Both the position numbers and the translations under genes were made by a program. A stretch of 64,000 bases of DNA from JAQGMV01 sp050260255 (GTDB taxonomy: Bacteria; Pseudomonadota; Gammaproteobacteria; Burkholderiales; SG8-41). The stretch covers positions 4,488 to 68,487 of the forward strand of contig JBLNBW010000107.1 of NCBI GenBank assembly GCA_050260255.1, in the 5' to 3' direction. The first letter of the stretch is position 1. Each line of letters begins with the position of its first letter. Positions 1 through 9,436 of this stretch are shown here, piece by piece. The notes under the pieces were generated by a model. It had not been told where the DNA came from, did not search any database, and saw nothing but the letters and a program-made list of their open reading frames with translations.

Positions 1-50
1 GCCGGCGCCTCGTCGTCGACGATCAGCACGCGCAGCGGCCGGCCGCTCAT
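1..50 (-). CDS. algR: LytTR-type response regulator, N-terminal fragment (AlgR-like)
   Basis: Only the first 16 codons lie in the window. They read MSGRPLRVLIVDDEAP, the opening beta strand and acidic pocket of a receiver domain, so this is the cytoplasmic partner of the kinase before it. Its start codon overlaps the kinase stop codon in an ATGA junction at 47-50, which implies translational coupling and a fixed kinase-to-regulator ratio. In beta- and gammaproteobacteria the kinase at this position pairs with AlgR, a LytTR DNA-binding regulator. The DNA-binding domain is outside the window, so that assignment is inferred from context. Confidence 0.8.
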   Translation of the reverse strand, partial: MSGRPLRVLIVDDEAP

Positions 51-1117
51 TGCCCGCGCTCCCGCACCCACGGCATCGCGATGTGCACCTCGTAGCTGTT
101 GTCGCGCACGCGCGTCTCGAGACTCGCCTCCGCGTCGAAATGCAAAGCGAGCCGCTCGCGAATGTTCCCCAGCGCCATCTTGTTGCCGCCGTGGTGATTG
201 CCGCTGCGCTCATACGGATTGCGCAGCCGTATGTGCAGCTGATCGCGGCGCGTGTAGATGTCGACCACGATAGGACCGGGGCTCACGTGCGGCTCTATGC
301 CGTGATACACGGCGTTCTCGAGCAGCGGCTGCAGCACGAGCGGTGGGACGAGCGCGCTGCGGGGCATCTTGTCCACGTGCCACACAACCTGCAGCCGCTC
401 GCCCAGCCGCAGCTGCTCGATGTCGAGATACTGCTTGCAGAGCTCGACCTCATGCGCGAGCGTCGTGAGCTCGCGATTGTCCGCCATCAGCACGCGAAAA
501 AGACCGGCGAGATCTTCGAGCGCTGTCTCCGCACGGCGCGGATCTTGGCGTATCAGCGACAGGACCGCATTGATGCTGTTGTAGAGGAAATGCGGGCGTA
601 TGCGCGCCTGGAGCGCCTGGAGTCGGGCTTCGCTCAGCGCGGGCGAGAGCGCGCGGCCGCGCAGGTCAAGGTAGAAGAGCAGCGCGACCGTGACCATGAA
701 CGTGAGCAGCAGCGCGCGCGGCAGCGGACCGAGTCCCAGCGCAAGCACGGGTTGGGCAGCCGCGTGAAGAGCAGCGGCGAGCGCGAGCTCGAGCACGATC
801 ACGGCCGCGAGCGCAAGCGAATACGGCAGTCGCTGCAGCACGCCGTTCAACGCCATCAGCAGAAGCAGGCTCGCGATGAGCAGCGGCTGAACCACCGCTG
901 CGATCTCCGGCACTTCGCTCCAGAACTCGCGCCAGCTTGCGACGCTGACAATGGCGGCGGCGATGGCGAAGAGATTCGCCATCACGATGATGCGCAACAG
1001 AATGCCGAGGTTGCGGAAGTTCGGCAGGGCGCTGCTGTAAGCGTTTTGATTTATACTTGCCATGCGGAAATACAACCCTAGCGCGGCTCGTTCTCCCACC
1101 GTTGTTCGACGGGACAT
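47..1117 (-). CDS. algZ: LytS/AlgZ-family sensor histidine kinase
   Basis: Membrane sensor kinase of the His_kinase (LytS/YehU) type. The N-terminal half carries four to five hydrophobic segments. These are followed by the family phosphoacceptor region with RPHFLYN, where the His is the phosphorylated residue, and then by the N box LENAVYHGIEPH of the ATPase domain. It is coupled by ATGA to the response regulator downstream and lies divergent from argH, as in Pseudomonas and many Burkholderiales (algZR beside argH). A second start at 1063 (MASINQNAYSS) would give 338 residues and a more usual short N-terminus. Neither start has a good Shine-Dalgarno, so the start is uncertain. The stimulus cannot be read from the sequence. 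Confidence 0.88.
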   Translation of the reverse strand: MSRRTTVGERAALGLYFRMASINQNAYSSALPNFRNLGILLRIIVMANLFAIAAAIVSVASWREFWSEVPEIAAVVQPLLIASLLLLMALNGVLQRLPYSLALAAVIVLELALAAALHAAAQPVLALGLGPLPRALLLTFMVTVALLFYLDLRGRALSPALSEARLQALQARIRPHFLYNSINAVLSLIRQDPRRAETALEDLAGLFRVLMADNRELTTLAHEVELCKQYLDIEQLRLGERLQVVWHVDKMPRSALVPPLVLQPLLENAVYHGIEPHVSPGPIVVDIYTRRDQLHIRLRNPYERSGNHHGGNKMALGNIRERLALHFDAEASLETRVRDNSYEVHIAMPWVRERGQ

Positions 1118-1152
1118 GAGGTCCCGAGCGCGCGATCATTCTAGCAGGGCAT

Positions 1153-2553
1153 ATGTCTTCAGGTGAGAAGTCAGGCGTCAAGGCGAAGCCGTGGTCGGGC
1201 CGGTTCAAGGAGCCGGTGAGCGATCTCGTGAAACGTTACACGGCCTCGGTGCAGTTCGATCAGAGGCTCGCCGAGTTCGACATCGACGGCTCGCTCGCAC
1301 ATGCGCGCATGCTGCAGGCGGTCGGCATACTGAACAAGGCCGACCTTGCCGCGATCGACAAAGGCATGGCGCAGATCCGTGACGAAATCCGCAGCGGCGC
1401 CTTCCCGTGGTCGCTCGATTACGAAGACGTGCATCTCAACATCGAGCGCCGTCTCACCGATCTCATCGGAGACGCAGGCAAGCGCCTGCACACCGCCCGC
1501 TCGCGCAACGATCAGGTCGCGACCGACGTGCGCCTGTACGTGCGCACCGCGATCGATCATGCCGTGGCGCTGATCAAGGATCTGCAGCGTACGCTCCTCG
1601 ACATCGCGGAAAAGCACACCGACACCGTGATGCCGGGCTTCACGCATCTGCAGGTGGCGCAGCCGATTTCGTTCGGACATCACGTGCTCGCCTATTTCGA
1701 GATGTTTTCGCGCGATGCCCAGCGCTTTACCGATTGCCGCAAGCGCGTGAACCGCCTGCCCCTGGGTGCCGCAGCGCTCGCCGGCACATCGTTTCCCATC
1801 GATCGGCAGATGGTCGCCAAGGACCTCGGATTCGACGGCGTGTGCGAGAACTCCCTCGACGCCGTGTCCGATCGCGACTTCGCGATCGAATTCACGAGCT
1901 GCGCCGCATTGCTGATGACGCACTTGTCGCGCTTTTGCGAGGAGATCGTGCTGTGGATGAGCCCGCGCTTCGGCTTCATCGATCTCGCGGATCGTTTCTG
2001 CACCGGCTCGTCCATCATGCCGCAGAAGAAGAATCCCGACGTCGCAGAGCTCGTGCGCGGCAAGACCGGACGCGTCAACGGTCATCTTGTCGCACTGCTC
2101 ACGCTGATGAAGGGGCAGCCGCTCGCCTACAACAAGGACAATCAGGAAGACAAGGAGCCGCTGCTCGACACGGTGGACACCATCATGATGACGCTCGCCG
2201 TGTTCACCGAAATGCTCGGCGGGCTTAAAGTCAAGCCGCAGGCGATGCGTCGCGCCGCGCTGGAAGGGTATGCGACGGCGACCGACCTCGCCGACTACCT
2301 GGTCAAGAAAGGCGTACCGTTCCGCGAAGCGCACGAAATCGTCGCGCAGACGGTGCGTTACGCCGAGTCGCGCGAGCGCGGCCTGGAGGATCTCAAGCTC
2401 GACGAGCTGAAGCAGTTCTCTTCGCTGATCGGCGAGGACGTATTCGACGCGCTCACGCTCGAGGGCTCGCTCGCCGCCCGCAGCCACATCGGCGGGACCG
2501 CGCCGGCGCGGGTCAAGGCCGCCATCGTCAAGGCGCGCAAAGCGCTCGGCTGA
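1153..2553 (+). CDS. argH: argininosuccinate lyase
   Basis: Cytoplasmic last enzyme of arginine biosynthesis. It splits argininosuccinate into arginine and fumarate. The protein has 466 residues, the normal length for the family. It contains the fumarase/aspartase superfamily signature GSSIMPQKKNPD at about residues 285-296, the flexible loop with the catalytic Ser, and TARSRNDQ near residue 115, typical of ArgH. The alternative frames of this stretch are long but lack any family motif. The gene is divergent from algZ with only about 35 bp between the annotated starts, so the two promoters must lie inside or very close to each other's coding regions. Confidence 0.97.
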   Translation: MSSGEKSGVKAKPWSGRFKEPVSDLVKRYTASVQFDQRLAEFDIDGSLAHARMLQAVGILNKADLAAIDKGMAQIRDEIRSGAFPWSLDYEDVHLNIERRLTDLIGDAGKRLHTARSRNDQVATDVRLYVRTAIDHAVALIKDLQRTLLDIAEKHTDTVMPGFTHLQVAQPISFGHHVLAYFEMFSRDAQRFTDCRKRVNRLPLGAAALAGTSFPIDRQMVAKDLGFDGVCENSLDAVSDRDFAIEFTSCAALLMTHLSRFCEEIVLWMSPRFGFIDLADRFCTGSSIMPQKKNPDVAELVRGKTGRVNGHLVALLTLMKGQPLAYNKDNQEDKEPLLDTVDTIMMTLAVFTEMLGGLKVKPQAMRRAALEGYATATDLADYLVKKGVPFREAHEIVAQTVRYAESRERGLEDLKLDELKQFSSLIGEDVFDALTLEGSLAARSHIGGTAPARVKAAIVKARKALG

Positions 2554-2572
2554 TCCGGCCCGACCTTGCGGC

Positions 2573-3448
2573 GTGTGGACCGACATCGCACGCGACATCA
2601 GCGCTGCCACCGGTGATCCGTTCACGGTCCGCACGCGTCGCGAGGTGAGTGGCGGGTGCATCAATGCGGGACACGCCGTGAGCGATGGACGCCGCACTTA
2701 CTTCGTGAAGACCAATGCCGCACCCGCGCACGCGATGTTTGCCGCAGAAGCCGCAGCGCTCACGGCGATCGCCGGCACGCGCAGCGTGCGCGTGCCGTGC
2801 CCGATCTGCCATGGGCGCAACGCCGCCGCTGCATGGCTCGTCCTCGAGCACGTGAATCTTCATCCGCTTTCGCAAGCGGCGGCGGGCGCTTTGGGTGAGC
2901 AGCTCGCCGAACTGCACCGATGCACCGCGGCGCGGTACGGCTGGGATCGCGACAACACGATAGGCAGCACACCGCAGGCGAATGCGTGGTGCAGCAACTG
3001 GGTGGAATTCTGGCGCGAGCGCCGCCTGCGCCCGCAATACGCGCTCGCCCTTCGGAACGGTTATGGCGGCGCGCTGCAGGAGAACGGAGAGCGGCTGATG
3101 GAGCGGCTCCAGCGCTTCTTCCCGGGCAACATGCCGCCCGCATCACTGCTGCACGGCGATCTGTGGTCCGGCAATGCGGCATGCGACATGTCCGATGCGC
3201 CGGTCGTGTTCGATCCCGCCAGCTATTACGGCGACCGCGAAGCGGACGTCGCGATGACCGAGCTCTTCGGCGGCTATCCGCAGGGGTTCTACGCGGCGTA
3301 TCAAGCATCGTATCGGCTCGATCCGGGCTACCGCGAACGCAGCACGCTGTACAACCTGTACCACGTGCTCAACCACCTCAACCTCTTCGGCGGACGCTAT
3401 CTCGAGCAGGCCGAAGCGATGACGATGCGATTGCTCGCCCTAGCCTAA
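2573..3448 (+). CDS. fructosamine kinase family protein
   Basis: A 291-residue kinase-fold protein of the fructosamine-3-kinase/ketosamine-3-kinase family, expected to phosphorylate sugar-amine (glycation) adducts on proteins or small molecules. The phosphotransferase motif HGDLWSGNA begins at about residue 194, followed by FDPASYYGDREAD with the metal-binding Asp. Both are diagnostic of the family. Translation starts at a GTG 20 bp after argH on the same strand, so the two are probably co-transcribed. Its 3' end overlaps the convergent LacI-type gene by 71 bp. The real substrate is unknown, and some members may act on free ribulosamines. Confidence 0.88.
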   Translation: MWTDIARDISAATGDPFTVRTRREVSGGCINAGHAVSDGRRTYFVKTNAAPAHAMFAAEAAALTAIAGTRSVRVPCPICHGRNAAAAWLVLEHVNLHPLSQAAAGALGEQLAELHRCTAARYGWDRDNTIGSTPQANAWCSNWVEFWRERRLRPQYALALRNGYGGALQENGERLMERLQRFFPGNMPPASLLHGDLWSGNAACDMSDAPVVFDPASYYGDREADVAMTELFGGYPQGFYAAYQASYRLDPGYRERSTLYNLYHVLNHLNLFGGRYLEQAEAMTMRLLALA

Positions 3449-4481
3449 GAGCGCGCTTGGGCGGCGCCGTGCTCTCGCGCACGACCAGCTCGACCGGCAG
3501 CTCGCGCCGCTGCGGAACGGTCTTTCCCGTGAGCCGCGCAAGCAGATGTTGGGCCGCCAGCGTGCCGAGCTCTGCCGTGGGAAACCGCACGGTTGTAAGG
3601 CTCGGGGTAATGAGCGCCGCGATTTCCATGTCGTCGAAGCCCGTCACGGAAATATCGTGCGGCACGCGCAGGCCCCGCGCGTGGCACTCTGCCATCGCGC
3701 CTATCGCGAGCACGTCGTTGCCGCAAATCACTGCCGTGGGCGCCGGTTCGCGGCCGTCGAGCAGCTCGGCAAGCCCTTCGCGTCCCGCGCGCAGGTGGAA
3801 CGGCTTCTCCACCAGGCGCGTCGCGGGCAGGTTGATGCCGCGTGCGGCGAGGGCGTCGCGCACGGCCTCGCGCCGCTCCCGCGCGCGCTCGTTGTTGAGC
3901 GTGATGCCGGAGATCATTGCAAAGCGCCGGTGTCCGAGCTCGAGCAGGTACTTCACGAGCCGCGTCGCCGCGGCGCGGTTGTCGAAGCCCACGCAGGGAT
4001 GACGCCCGGCCTTGTCGAGCGCCCACGACAGCACGTACGGAACACCCTGCGACTCGATCATTCGGAACAGCTCCGGATGGTGCGCCGTCCCGACCAGCAC
4101 GAGTCCGTCGACGCCGCGGGCCATCAGCGCACGCGTCACGCGCAGCTCGGTGTCCGGATCGAATTCGTGGCTCGCGAGCAGCAGCGTGTAGCCGGCGTCG
4201 TCCAGCGCCTTCTGTAGCGCGTGCGTGGTGTTGGCGAAGATCGCGTTGTCCAGCGTCGGTATCACCGCGCCTATCGTATGCGTACGACGTGTGGCGAGCG
4301 CACGCGCCGCACCGTGAGCGACGTAGCCCAGCGCTTTCACCGCTTCCTCGATGCGCTTCAACGTGTCGGCGCGCACCTTGTGCGGCAACGTGAGCGCGCG
4401 CGACACCGTAGCGGTCGACACGTGCGCCATGCGCGCGACGTCGGAGAGCTTGGCTGTCGATCGGGGCTCTGTCGTTTTCAT
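3378..4481 (-). CDS. LacI-family transcriptional regulator
   Basis: DNA-binding repressor with an N-terminal helix-turn-helix (KLSDVARMAHVSTATVSRAL, about residues 12-31) followed by a periplasmic-binding-protein-like effector domain (IGAVIPTLDNAIFA, then VICGNDVLAIGAM and VTGFDDMEIAAL). It has 367 residues, slightly long because of a basic C-terminal tail that overlaps the end of the fructosamine-kinase gene. The helix-turn-helix and domain order resemble the GntR/gluconate group of LacI regulators. It lies downstream of xsc on the same strand, but a terminator hairpin sits 6 bp in front of its start codon, so its expression may depend on readthrough. The effector is unknown. Confidence 0.9.
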   Translation of the reverse strand: MKTTEPRSTAKLSDVARMAHVSTATVSRALTLPHKVRADTLKRIEEAVKALGYVAHGAARALATRRTHTIGAVIPTLDNAIFANTTHALQKALDDAGYTLLLASHEFDPDTELRVTRALMARGVDGLVLVGTAHHPELFRMIESQGVPYVLSWALDKAGRHPCVGFDNRAAATRLVKYLLELGHRRFAMISGITLNNERARERREAVRDALAARGINLPATRLVEKPFHLRAGREGLAELLDGREPAPTAVICGNDVLAIGAMAECHARGLRVPHDISVTGFDDMEIAALITPSLTTVRFPTAELGTLAAQHLLARLTGKTVPQRRELPVELVVRESTAPPKRALRLGRAIASSSLRPARDSVRRRG

Positions 4482-4487
4482 GAATGA

Positions 4488-4515
4488 AAGAAGCCGGCCT
4501 CACGGCCGGCTTCTT
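4488..4515 (-). terminator. Rho-independent terminator after xsc, abutting the lacI-type start codon
   Basis: A perfect 12-bp inverted repeat runs from 4488-4499 to 4504-4515 (core GAAGCCGGCC / GGCCGGCTTC) with a 4-nt loop. On the minus strand it is followed by TTTCATTC. It lies 58 bp past the xsc stop codon. Its 3' arm ends 6 bp before the ATG of the LacI-type gene, covering the place where a ribosome-binding site would be expected. Confidence 0.75.
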
Positions 4516-4572
4516 CGGTAACAGGGCGGGAAGAGTATCACAAACGCTTCATCGCCTCCCGCCTCACCCGCG

Positions 4573-6342
4573 TCAGCGGTATTCCTTCGCGCTGAACTTC
4601 TTGTATTTCGCCAGCAGGCGGCGCGGCTGGCGGAACGCATCCCGGCGGAACGGATCGCCGAGCTCCTGCGTGAGCAGGAGATTGATGACCGTGGGCTTGT
4701 TCGATTTCGCGGCACCGCGCAACGCGTCGCCGATCTCGTCGACATGATCGACGGTGATGCCGCTCGCGCCCATCGCTTCGGCCACCTCGGCGAAATTCGG
4801 GTTTTTCAGATTCGTCCCGAGGAAACGGTTCTCGAAGTAATCGATCTGGTTCTTCTTCTCCGCGCCCCACTGACCGTTGTTGAACACCACCGCAACGACC
4901 GGGATGTTCTCGCGCACGCAGGTCATCACTTCGTTGAGGCTCATCCCCCACGCCCCGTCGCCGACATAGGCGATCGCCGGGCGGTCGGGACGGCCGACTT
5001 TCGCGCCCATCGCCGCGGGATAGGCATAGCCGCAGTTGCCGAAGCTCATCGCCGCGAGGAACGACGGCGCCTGCTCGAAGTGCAGGTAGCTGTTCGACAC
5101 CGAGCATACGTTGCCGATGTCGGTGGACACCATCGCGTTCTTGGGCATCGCTTTGGCGAGCGCCGCAAGCGCCTGACGCGGACCGATCCGTCCTTTTTCA
5201 TTGGGGGAGGCCCACTTCGCGAGCTCTTCGGTCCATGCCTTCCTTTCTTTCGCCACTTCGGCAAGGCGCGCCTTGTTCGGCGCGAGCTTCACCTGCGCCT
5301 TCAGGCGCTCGAGCAGCGCGACGGCGGCAAGACGCGCGTCGCCGCAGATGCCTATGCTTACTTTCTTCACGAGACCCAGCATGCGCGGATCGGCATCGAC
5401 CTGGATGATCTTCGCGTCCTTGGGCCAGTAGTCGAGACCATGCTGCGGCAGCGTGCCGAACGGGCCGAGCCGCGAGCCGAGCGCAAGCACCACGTCGGCT
5501 TTCGAGATGAGCTGCATCGCGGCCTTCGAGCCCTGGTAGCCCAGCGGGCCACAGGACAGCGGGTGACTCGCCGGGAACGAGTCGTTGTGCAGATACGAGT
5601 TGACCACGGGTGCGGTCAGATACTCGGCGAGCGCGACGCATTCCTTGATGCCGTCGGCCATCACCACGCCGCCGCCGGAGAGGATAACGGGGAACTTCGC
5701 TTTCGCGAGCAGCTTGGCGGCCGCATCGAGCGATTCCGGTCCGCCGGGGCCGCGCTCGAGCTTTTGCGGCTGCGGAATCTCGAAGTCGCCCTCGCCATAG
5801 AAGTAGTCGCGCGGAATGTTCACTTGCACGGGGCCGCGCTCGGCCATCGCGATGTCGAACGCGCGACCGGTGAGCTCCGCGATGCGCAGCGGCGAGTTCA
5901 CGTGCACCTGCCATTTCGTGATCTTGGAGAAGATCGGCATCTGCTCGGTTTCCTGGAAACCGCCCAGCCCCATCGTCATGCTGCCCGATTCCGGCGTGAT
6001 GGCGACGACCGGCGAATGCGCCCAGTACGCGGCCGCAATGCCGGTCACGAAGTTCGTGATGCCCGGGCCGTTCTGGGCGATGCACACACCATGCTTGCCG
6101 GTGACGCGCGAATAGCCGTCCGCCATATGCGCCGCGTTTTGCTCGTGCGCGACCGAAATGAAACGTATGCCGGCGAGCGGAAAGAGATCGTGCGCGTCCA
6201 TGTAGGCCGAACCCACGATGCCGAACGTGTCCTTTACCCCTTGCGCAACCAGCGTCTCCACGAACGCCTCGCTGGGCGTCATGCGTAGTTTTCCTCCCGC
6301 CTGCTGCTTGGCGAGACTCTTGGTGTCGGTCATCGTGTTCAT
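4573..6342 (-). CDS. xsc: sulfoacetaldehyde acetyltransferase (Xsc)
   Basis: Thiamine-diphosphate enzyme that converts sulfoacetaldehyde and phosphate to acetyl phosphate and sulfite, the desulfonation step in taurine, isethionate and related sulfonate catabolism. I recognise the long conserved stretches of characterised Xsc proteins: MTPSEAFVETLVAQGVKD, GIVGSAYMDAHDLFP, AHEQNAAHMADGYSRV and FGTLPQHGLDYWP. The ThDP-binding GDGAWGMSLNE region is near residue 440. An ATG at 6342 is chosen because AGGAGG lies at 6349-6354. It gives 589 residues, the family length; the frame stays open to 6444. No phosphotransacetylase gene is in the window. A related acetolactate synthase is unlikely given the Xsc-specific stretches. 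Confidence 0.92.
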   Translation of the reverse strand: MNTMTDTKSLAKQQAGGKLRMTPSEAFVETLVAQGVKDTFGIVGSAYMDAHDLFPLAGIRFISVAHEQNAAHMADGYSRVTGKHGVCIAQNGPGITNFVTGIAAAYWAHSPVVAITPESGSMTMGLGGFQETEQMPIFSKITKWQVHVNSPLRIAELTGRAFDIAMAERGPVQVNIPRDYFYGEGDFEIPQPQKLERGPGGPESLDAAAKLLAKAKFPVILSGGGVVMADGIKECVALAEYLTAPVVNSYLHNDSFPASHPLSCGPLGYQGSKAAMQLISKADVVLALGSRLGPFGTLPQHGLDYWPKDAKIIQVDADPRMLGLVKKVSIGICGDARLAAVALLERLKAQVKLAPNKARLAEVAKERKAWTEELAKWASPNEKGRIGPRQALAALAKAMPKNAMVSTDIGNVCSVSNSYLHFEQAPSFLAAMSFGNCGYAYPAAMGAKVGRPDRPAIAYVGDGAWGMSLNEVMTCVRENIPVVAVVFNNGQWGAEKKNQIDYFENRFLGTNLKNPNFAEVAEAMGASGITVDHVDEIGDALRGAAKSNKPTVINLLLTQELGDPFRRDAFRQPRRLLAKYKKFSAKEYR

Positions 6343-6507
6343 GAATATCCTCCTGGTGTAGCCGGCATGCGGGTAACGGATAAAGTCACGGGCGAACGAG
6401 GCGCCCATTATACGCGGCGACGTCGCTCGTGCAAGCGCTTGCACGAAACCGCCGGAGCAGCGCCCTGATGCAGTTACAATACCGGCGCCCCGAAGCCGAG
6501 CGAGCTC

Positions 6508-9432
6508 ATGCCCGACCAGACCGTCCCGCCGACCGCCCTATCGCTGCCGCCGCACGCACAACGCGAACTCGCCGTCGAAATCGCCCGGCGCACAACGGCC
6601 GAAGTCCTGTTCGACGCCGGCAACCGCGCGGCGTATTCGGCCGACGCCTCCAACTATCGGCAGATTCCCATAGGCGTGGTCGTTCCCCGGACGGTCGATG
6701 ACGTGGTCGCCACCATGGCGATCTGCCGCGAGCGCGACGTTCCGGTCCTCGCGCGCGGCGGCGGCACATCGCAGTGCGGCCAGTGCGTGAACGTGGCCGT
6801 CGTCATCGACAATTCGAAATACCTCAGTCGCGTCCTCGACATCGATCCGCAGGCAGCGACTGCGCGCGTCGAGCCCGGCATCGTATGCGATGCGCTGCGC
6901 GATGCCGCAGAGCTGCATGGCCTTACTTTCGGTCCCGACCCGGCGACGCATAGCCGCTGCACGCTGGGCGGCATGATAGGGAATAACTCCTGCGGTGCGC
7001 ACTCGGTGATGGCGGGCAAGACCGTCGAGAATATCGAAGCGCTGGAAGTCCTGACGTACGACGGCGCGCGCATGTGGGTGGAGGCCACGACCGACGCGCA
7101 ACTCGAAGAAATCATCCGCGCCGGCGGGCGTCGCGGCGAGATTTACGCCCGGCTGCGCGCGCTGCGCGACCGTTATGCCGATCTCATCCGGGCGCAATTC
7201 CCGCGCATCAAACGTCGCGTGTCGGGCTACAACCTCGATCAGCTCTTGCCGGAGAACGGCTTCAACGTCGCGCGGGCGCTCGTCGGCTCCGAGGGCACGT
7301 GCGCATACACCTTGCAAGCAGTGACGCGGCTGGTGCGCAGCCCGCCCCATCGCGTGCTGCTGATCCTGGGCTTTCGCGACATCTATGCGGCGGGCGACGC
7401 GGTGCCGCACGTCTTGCCGTTCCAGCCGATTGCCACCGAAGGATTGGACGAGCGCCTCATCGGTGGCCTGCGCGAGCGCGGACTGCGGCTTGCCGACATC
7501 GCCGCGCTGCCCGCCGGCCGCGCCTGGCTCATGATCGAATTCGGCGGCGAAACGCCGGGGGCGGCCGCCGTGCAGGCGAACGCACTCGTTCGGTCGTACG
7601 AAGCGAGCCCGCATGCGCCCAGTGCGTCGCTCATCACCGATCCTCAGCTGTGCGAGCGCATGTGGTCGATACGCGAAACGGCGGCCTCCGCCACGGCGCT
7701 CTCGCGCACGCCGGGCGCGGTCGACCCGACGATCGGTTGGGAAGATGCGGCCGTCGATCCCTTGCGACTCGGCGACTATTTGCGCGAGTTCCAGGCGCTC
7801 GTCGACCGCTACGGCTATGAGACTTCCCTCTACGGCCATTTCGGCGACGGCTGCATACACGCGCGCATCACCTTCGACCTGCGTTCCGACGGCGGCGTCG
7901 CGACATGGAAGTCTTTTCTGCGCGACGCGGCGCGGCTCGTGGTCGCGTACGGCGGCTCGCTCTCGGGCGAGCATGGCGACGGCCAGGCGCGCGCGGAATT
8001 CCTGCCGCTCATGTACGGCCCGGAGCTCATGGAAGCCTTCCGCGAGTTCAAGCGCATCTGGGATCCGGGCAATCGCATGAATCCGGGCAAGCTAATCGAT
8101 GCGTACCGCGTGGACGAACACCTGCGCCTGGGCCCCGACTACCGTCCGGCGCGGCCTGTGTCTCACTTCGCCTTCCGTACGCCGGAGGGCAGCGGCTTCA
8201 CGCGAGCGGTCGAGCGCTGCGTCGGCATGGGCAAGTGCCGCTCGCACGAGGGCGGCGTCATGTGTCCGAGCTTTCGCGCGACGGGCGACGAGCGCAACTC
8301 GACGCGCGGACGCGCACGCCTTCTCTCCGAGATGCTGCGCGGCGACGTGATCGCCGACGGCTGGCGCAGCGATGCGGTCCGCGAAGCGCTGGAGCTGTGC
8401 TTTGCATGCAAGGGCTGCAAAAGCGACTGCCCCACCCATACCGACATGGCGACGTACAAAGCGGAGTTCATGGCGCACTATTACGCCGGCCGCAGACGTC
8501 CGGTGCAGGCGTACAGCATGGGCCTTATCCATCGCTGGGCTCGGCTCGCATCGCGCGCGCCGCGGTTCGTGAACACGCTCACCCATACACCGGGAATCGC
8601 CGCATTGGCGAAGCGGCTGGCGGGCATCGCGCCCGAGCGCGACATCCCACGCTTTGCGCGGCGGAGTTTTCGCGAGCAGTACGCGAAGCGCGCATCGCCG
8701 GGGACACGTTCCGAACGCGTCGTCTTATGGGCGGACACGTTCAACGATCACTTTCATCCGCATGCCGCCATGGCGGCCGTGCGCGTCCTGGAAGCGCTCG
8801 GGTGCATGGTCGTCGTGCCTGCGCGCAAGCTGTGCTGCGGCCGCCCGTTGTACGACTTCGGGATGATCGAGCTCGCGCGCCGTCAGCTCCTCGACATATT
8901 GGACGCGCTCGCGCCCGAGATCGAAGCCGGCACGCCGATCATCGGGCTCGAGCCCGCGTGCCTCTCGGTGTTCCGCGACGAAATGCCAAACCTGCTGCCG
9001 GACGATGCGAGAGCGGCAAAGCTCGCTGCTCAGGCGCGCCTGTTCAGCGACTTCGTGGTGACGCACCCGCGTTGGCCGAAGCGCGGCGGATTGAGCGGCG
9101 CCGCGCTGGTCCACGGCCATTGCCATCAGAAAGCCCTGTTCGGCATGGACAGCGATCTTGCCTTGTTGCGCTCGACAGGTCTTACCGCGTCGCTCATCCC
9201 ATCGAGCTGCTGCGGCATGGCGGGCTCGTTCGGATTCCATCCGCAGCATTACGCCATCTCGATGAAAGCCGGCGAAGCGAGCGTGCTGCCCGCGGTACGA
9301 AACGCGGCATCCGATACGCTGATCGTCGCATCCGGGTACAGCTGCCGCGAGCAAATCGAGCACGGCGCGGCGCGCGAGACGGTGCACATCGCGCAAGTCG
9401 CAGCGCGCGCACTCGACACCCCGGCAAGCTGA
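6508..9432 (+). CDS. fused FAD-linked oxidase / Fe-S oxidoreductase (GlcD-GlcF type)
   Basis: A 974-residue flavoprotein combining the two halves of 2-hydroxyacid dehydrogenases. The FAD-binding type 4 domain (about residues 45-260, with GGTSQCGQ and GGMIGNNSCGAHS) is followed by the FAD-oxidase C-terminal domain. A ferredoxin-like segment has Cys clusters at about residues 570 and 631 (CFACKGCKSDCP). Two CCG motifs follow (LCCGRP near 774, SCCGMAGSFG near 900). The architecture matches D-lactate/D-2-hydroxyglutarate dehydrogenases of the YdiJ type, which feed electrons to the respiratory chain. It is divergent from xsc, and its stop is 4 bp before the TauE-like exporter, so it may oxidise a hydroxysulfonate. 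That substrate is inference from context. Confidence 0.88.
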   Translation: MPDQTVPPTALSLPPHAQRELAVEIARRTTAEVLFDAGNRAAYSADASNYRQIPIGVVVPRTVDDVVATMAICRERDVPVLARGGGTSQCGQCVNVAVVIDNSKYLSRVLDIDPQAATARVEPGIVCDALRDAAELHGLTFGPDPATHSRCTLGGMIGNNSCGAHSVMAGKTVENIEALEVLTYDGARMWVEATTDAQLEEIIRAGGRRGEIYARLRALRDRYADLIRAQFPRIKRRVSGYNLDQLLPENGFNVARALVGSEGTCAYTLQAVTRLVRSPPHRVLLILGFRDIYAAGDAVPHVLPFQPIATEGLDERLIGGLRERGLRLADIAALPAGRAWLMIEFGGETPGAAAVQANALVRSYEASPHAPSASLITDPQLCERMWSIRETAASATALSRTPGAVDPTIGWEDAAVDPLRLGDYLREFQALVDRYGYETSLYGHFGDGCIHARITFDLRSDGGVATWKSFLRDAARLVVAYGGSLSGEHGDGQARAEFLPLMYGPELMEAFREFKRIWDPGNRMNPGKLIDAYRVDEHLRLGPDYRPARPVSHFAFRTPEGSGFTRAVERCVGMGKCRSHEGGVMCPSFRATGDERNSTRGRARLLSEMLRGDVIADGWRSDAVREALELCFACKGCKSDCPTHTDMATYKAEFMAHYYAGRRRPVQAYSMGLIHRWARLASRAPRFVNTLTHTPGIAALAKRLAGIAPERDIPRFARRSFREQYAKRASPGTRSERVVLWADTFNDHFHPHAAMAAVRVLEALGCMVVVPARKLCCGRPLYDFGMIELARRQLLDILDALAPEIEAGTPIIGLEPACLSVFRDEMPNLLPDDARAAKLAAQARLFSDFVVTHPRWPKRGGLSGAALVHGHCHQKALFGMDSDLALLRSTGLTASLIPSSCCGMAGSFGFHPQHYAISMKAGEASVLPAVRNAASDTLIVASGYSCREQIEHGAARETVHIAQVAARALDTPAS

Positions 9433-9436
9433 AGGG

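Noticed and set aside
4744..6288. 514-residue open frame on the plus strand opposite xsc
   Set aside because: Arg/His-rich composition with no motif, while the minus strand shows full Xsc conservation.
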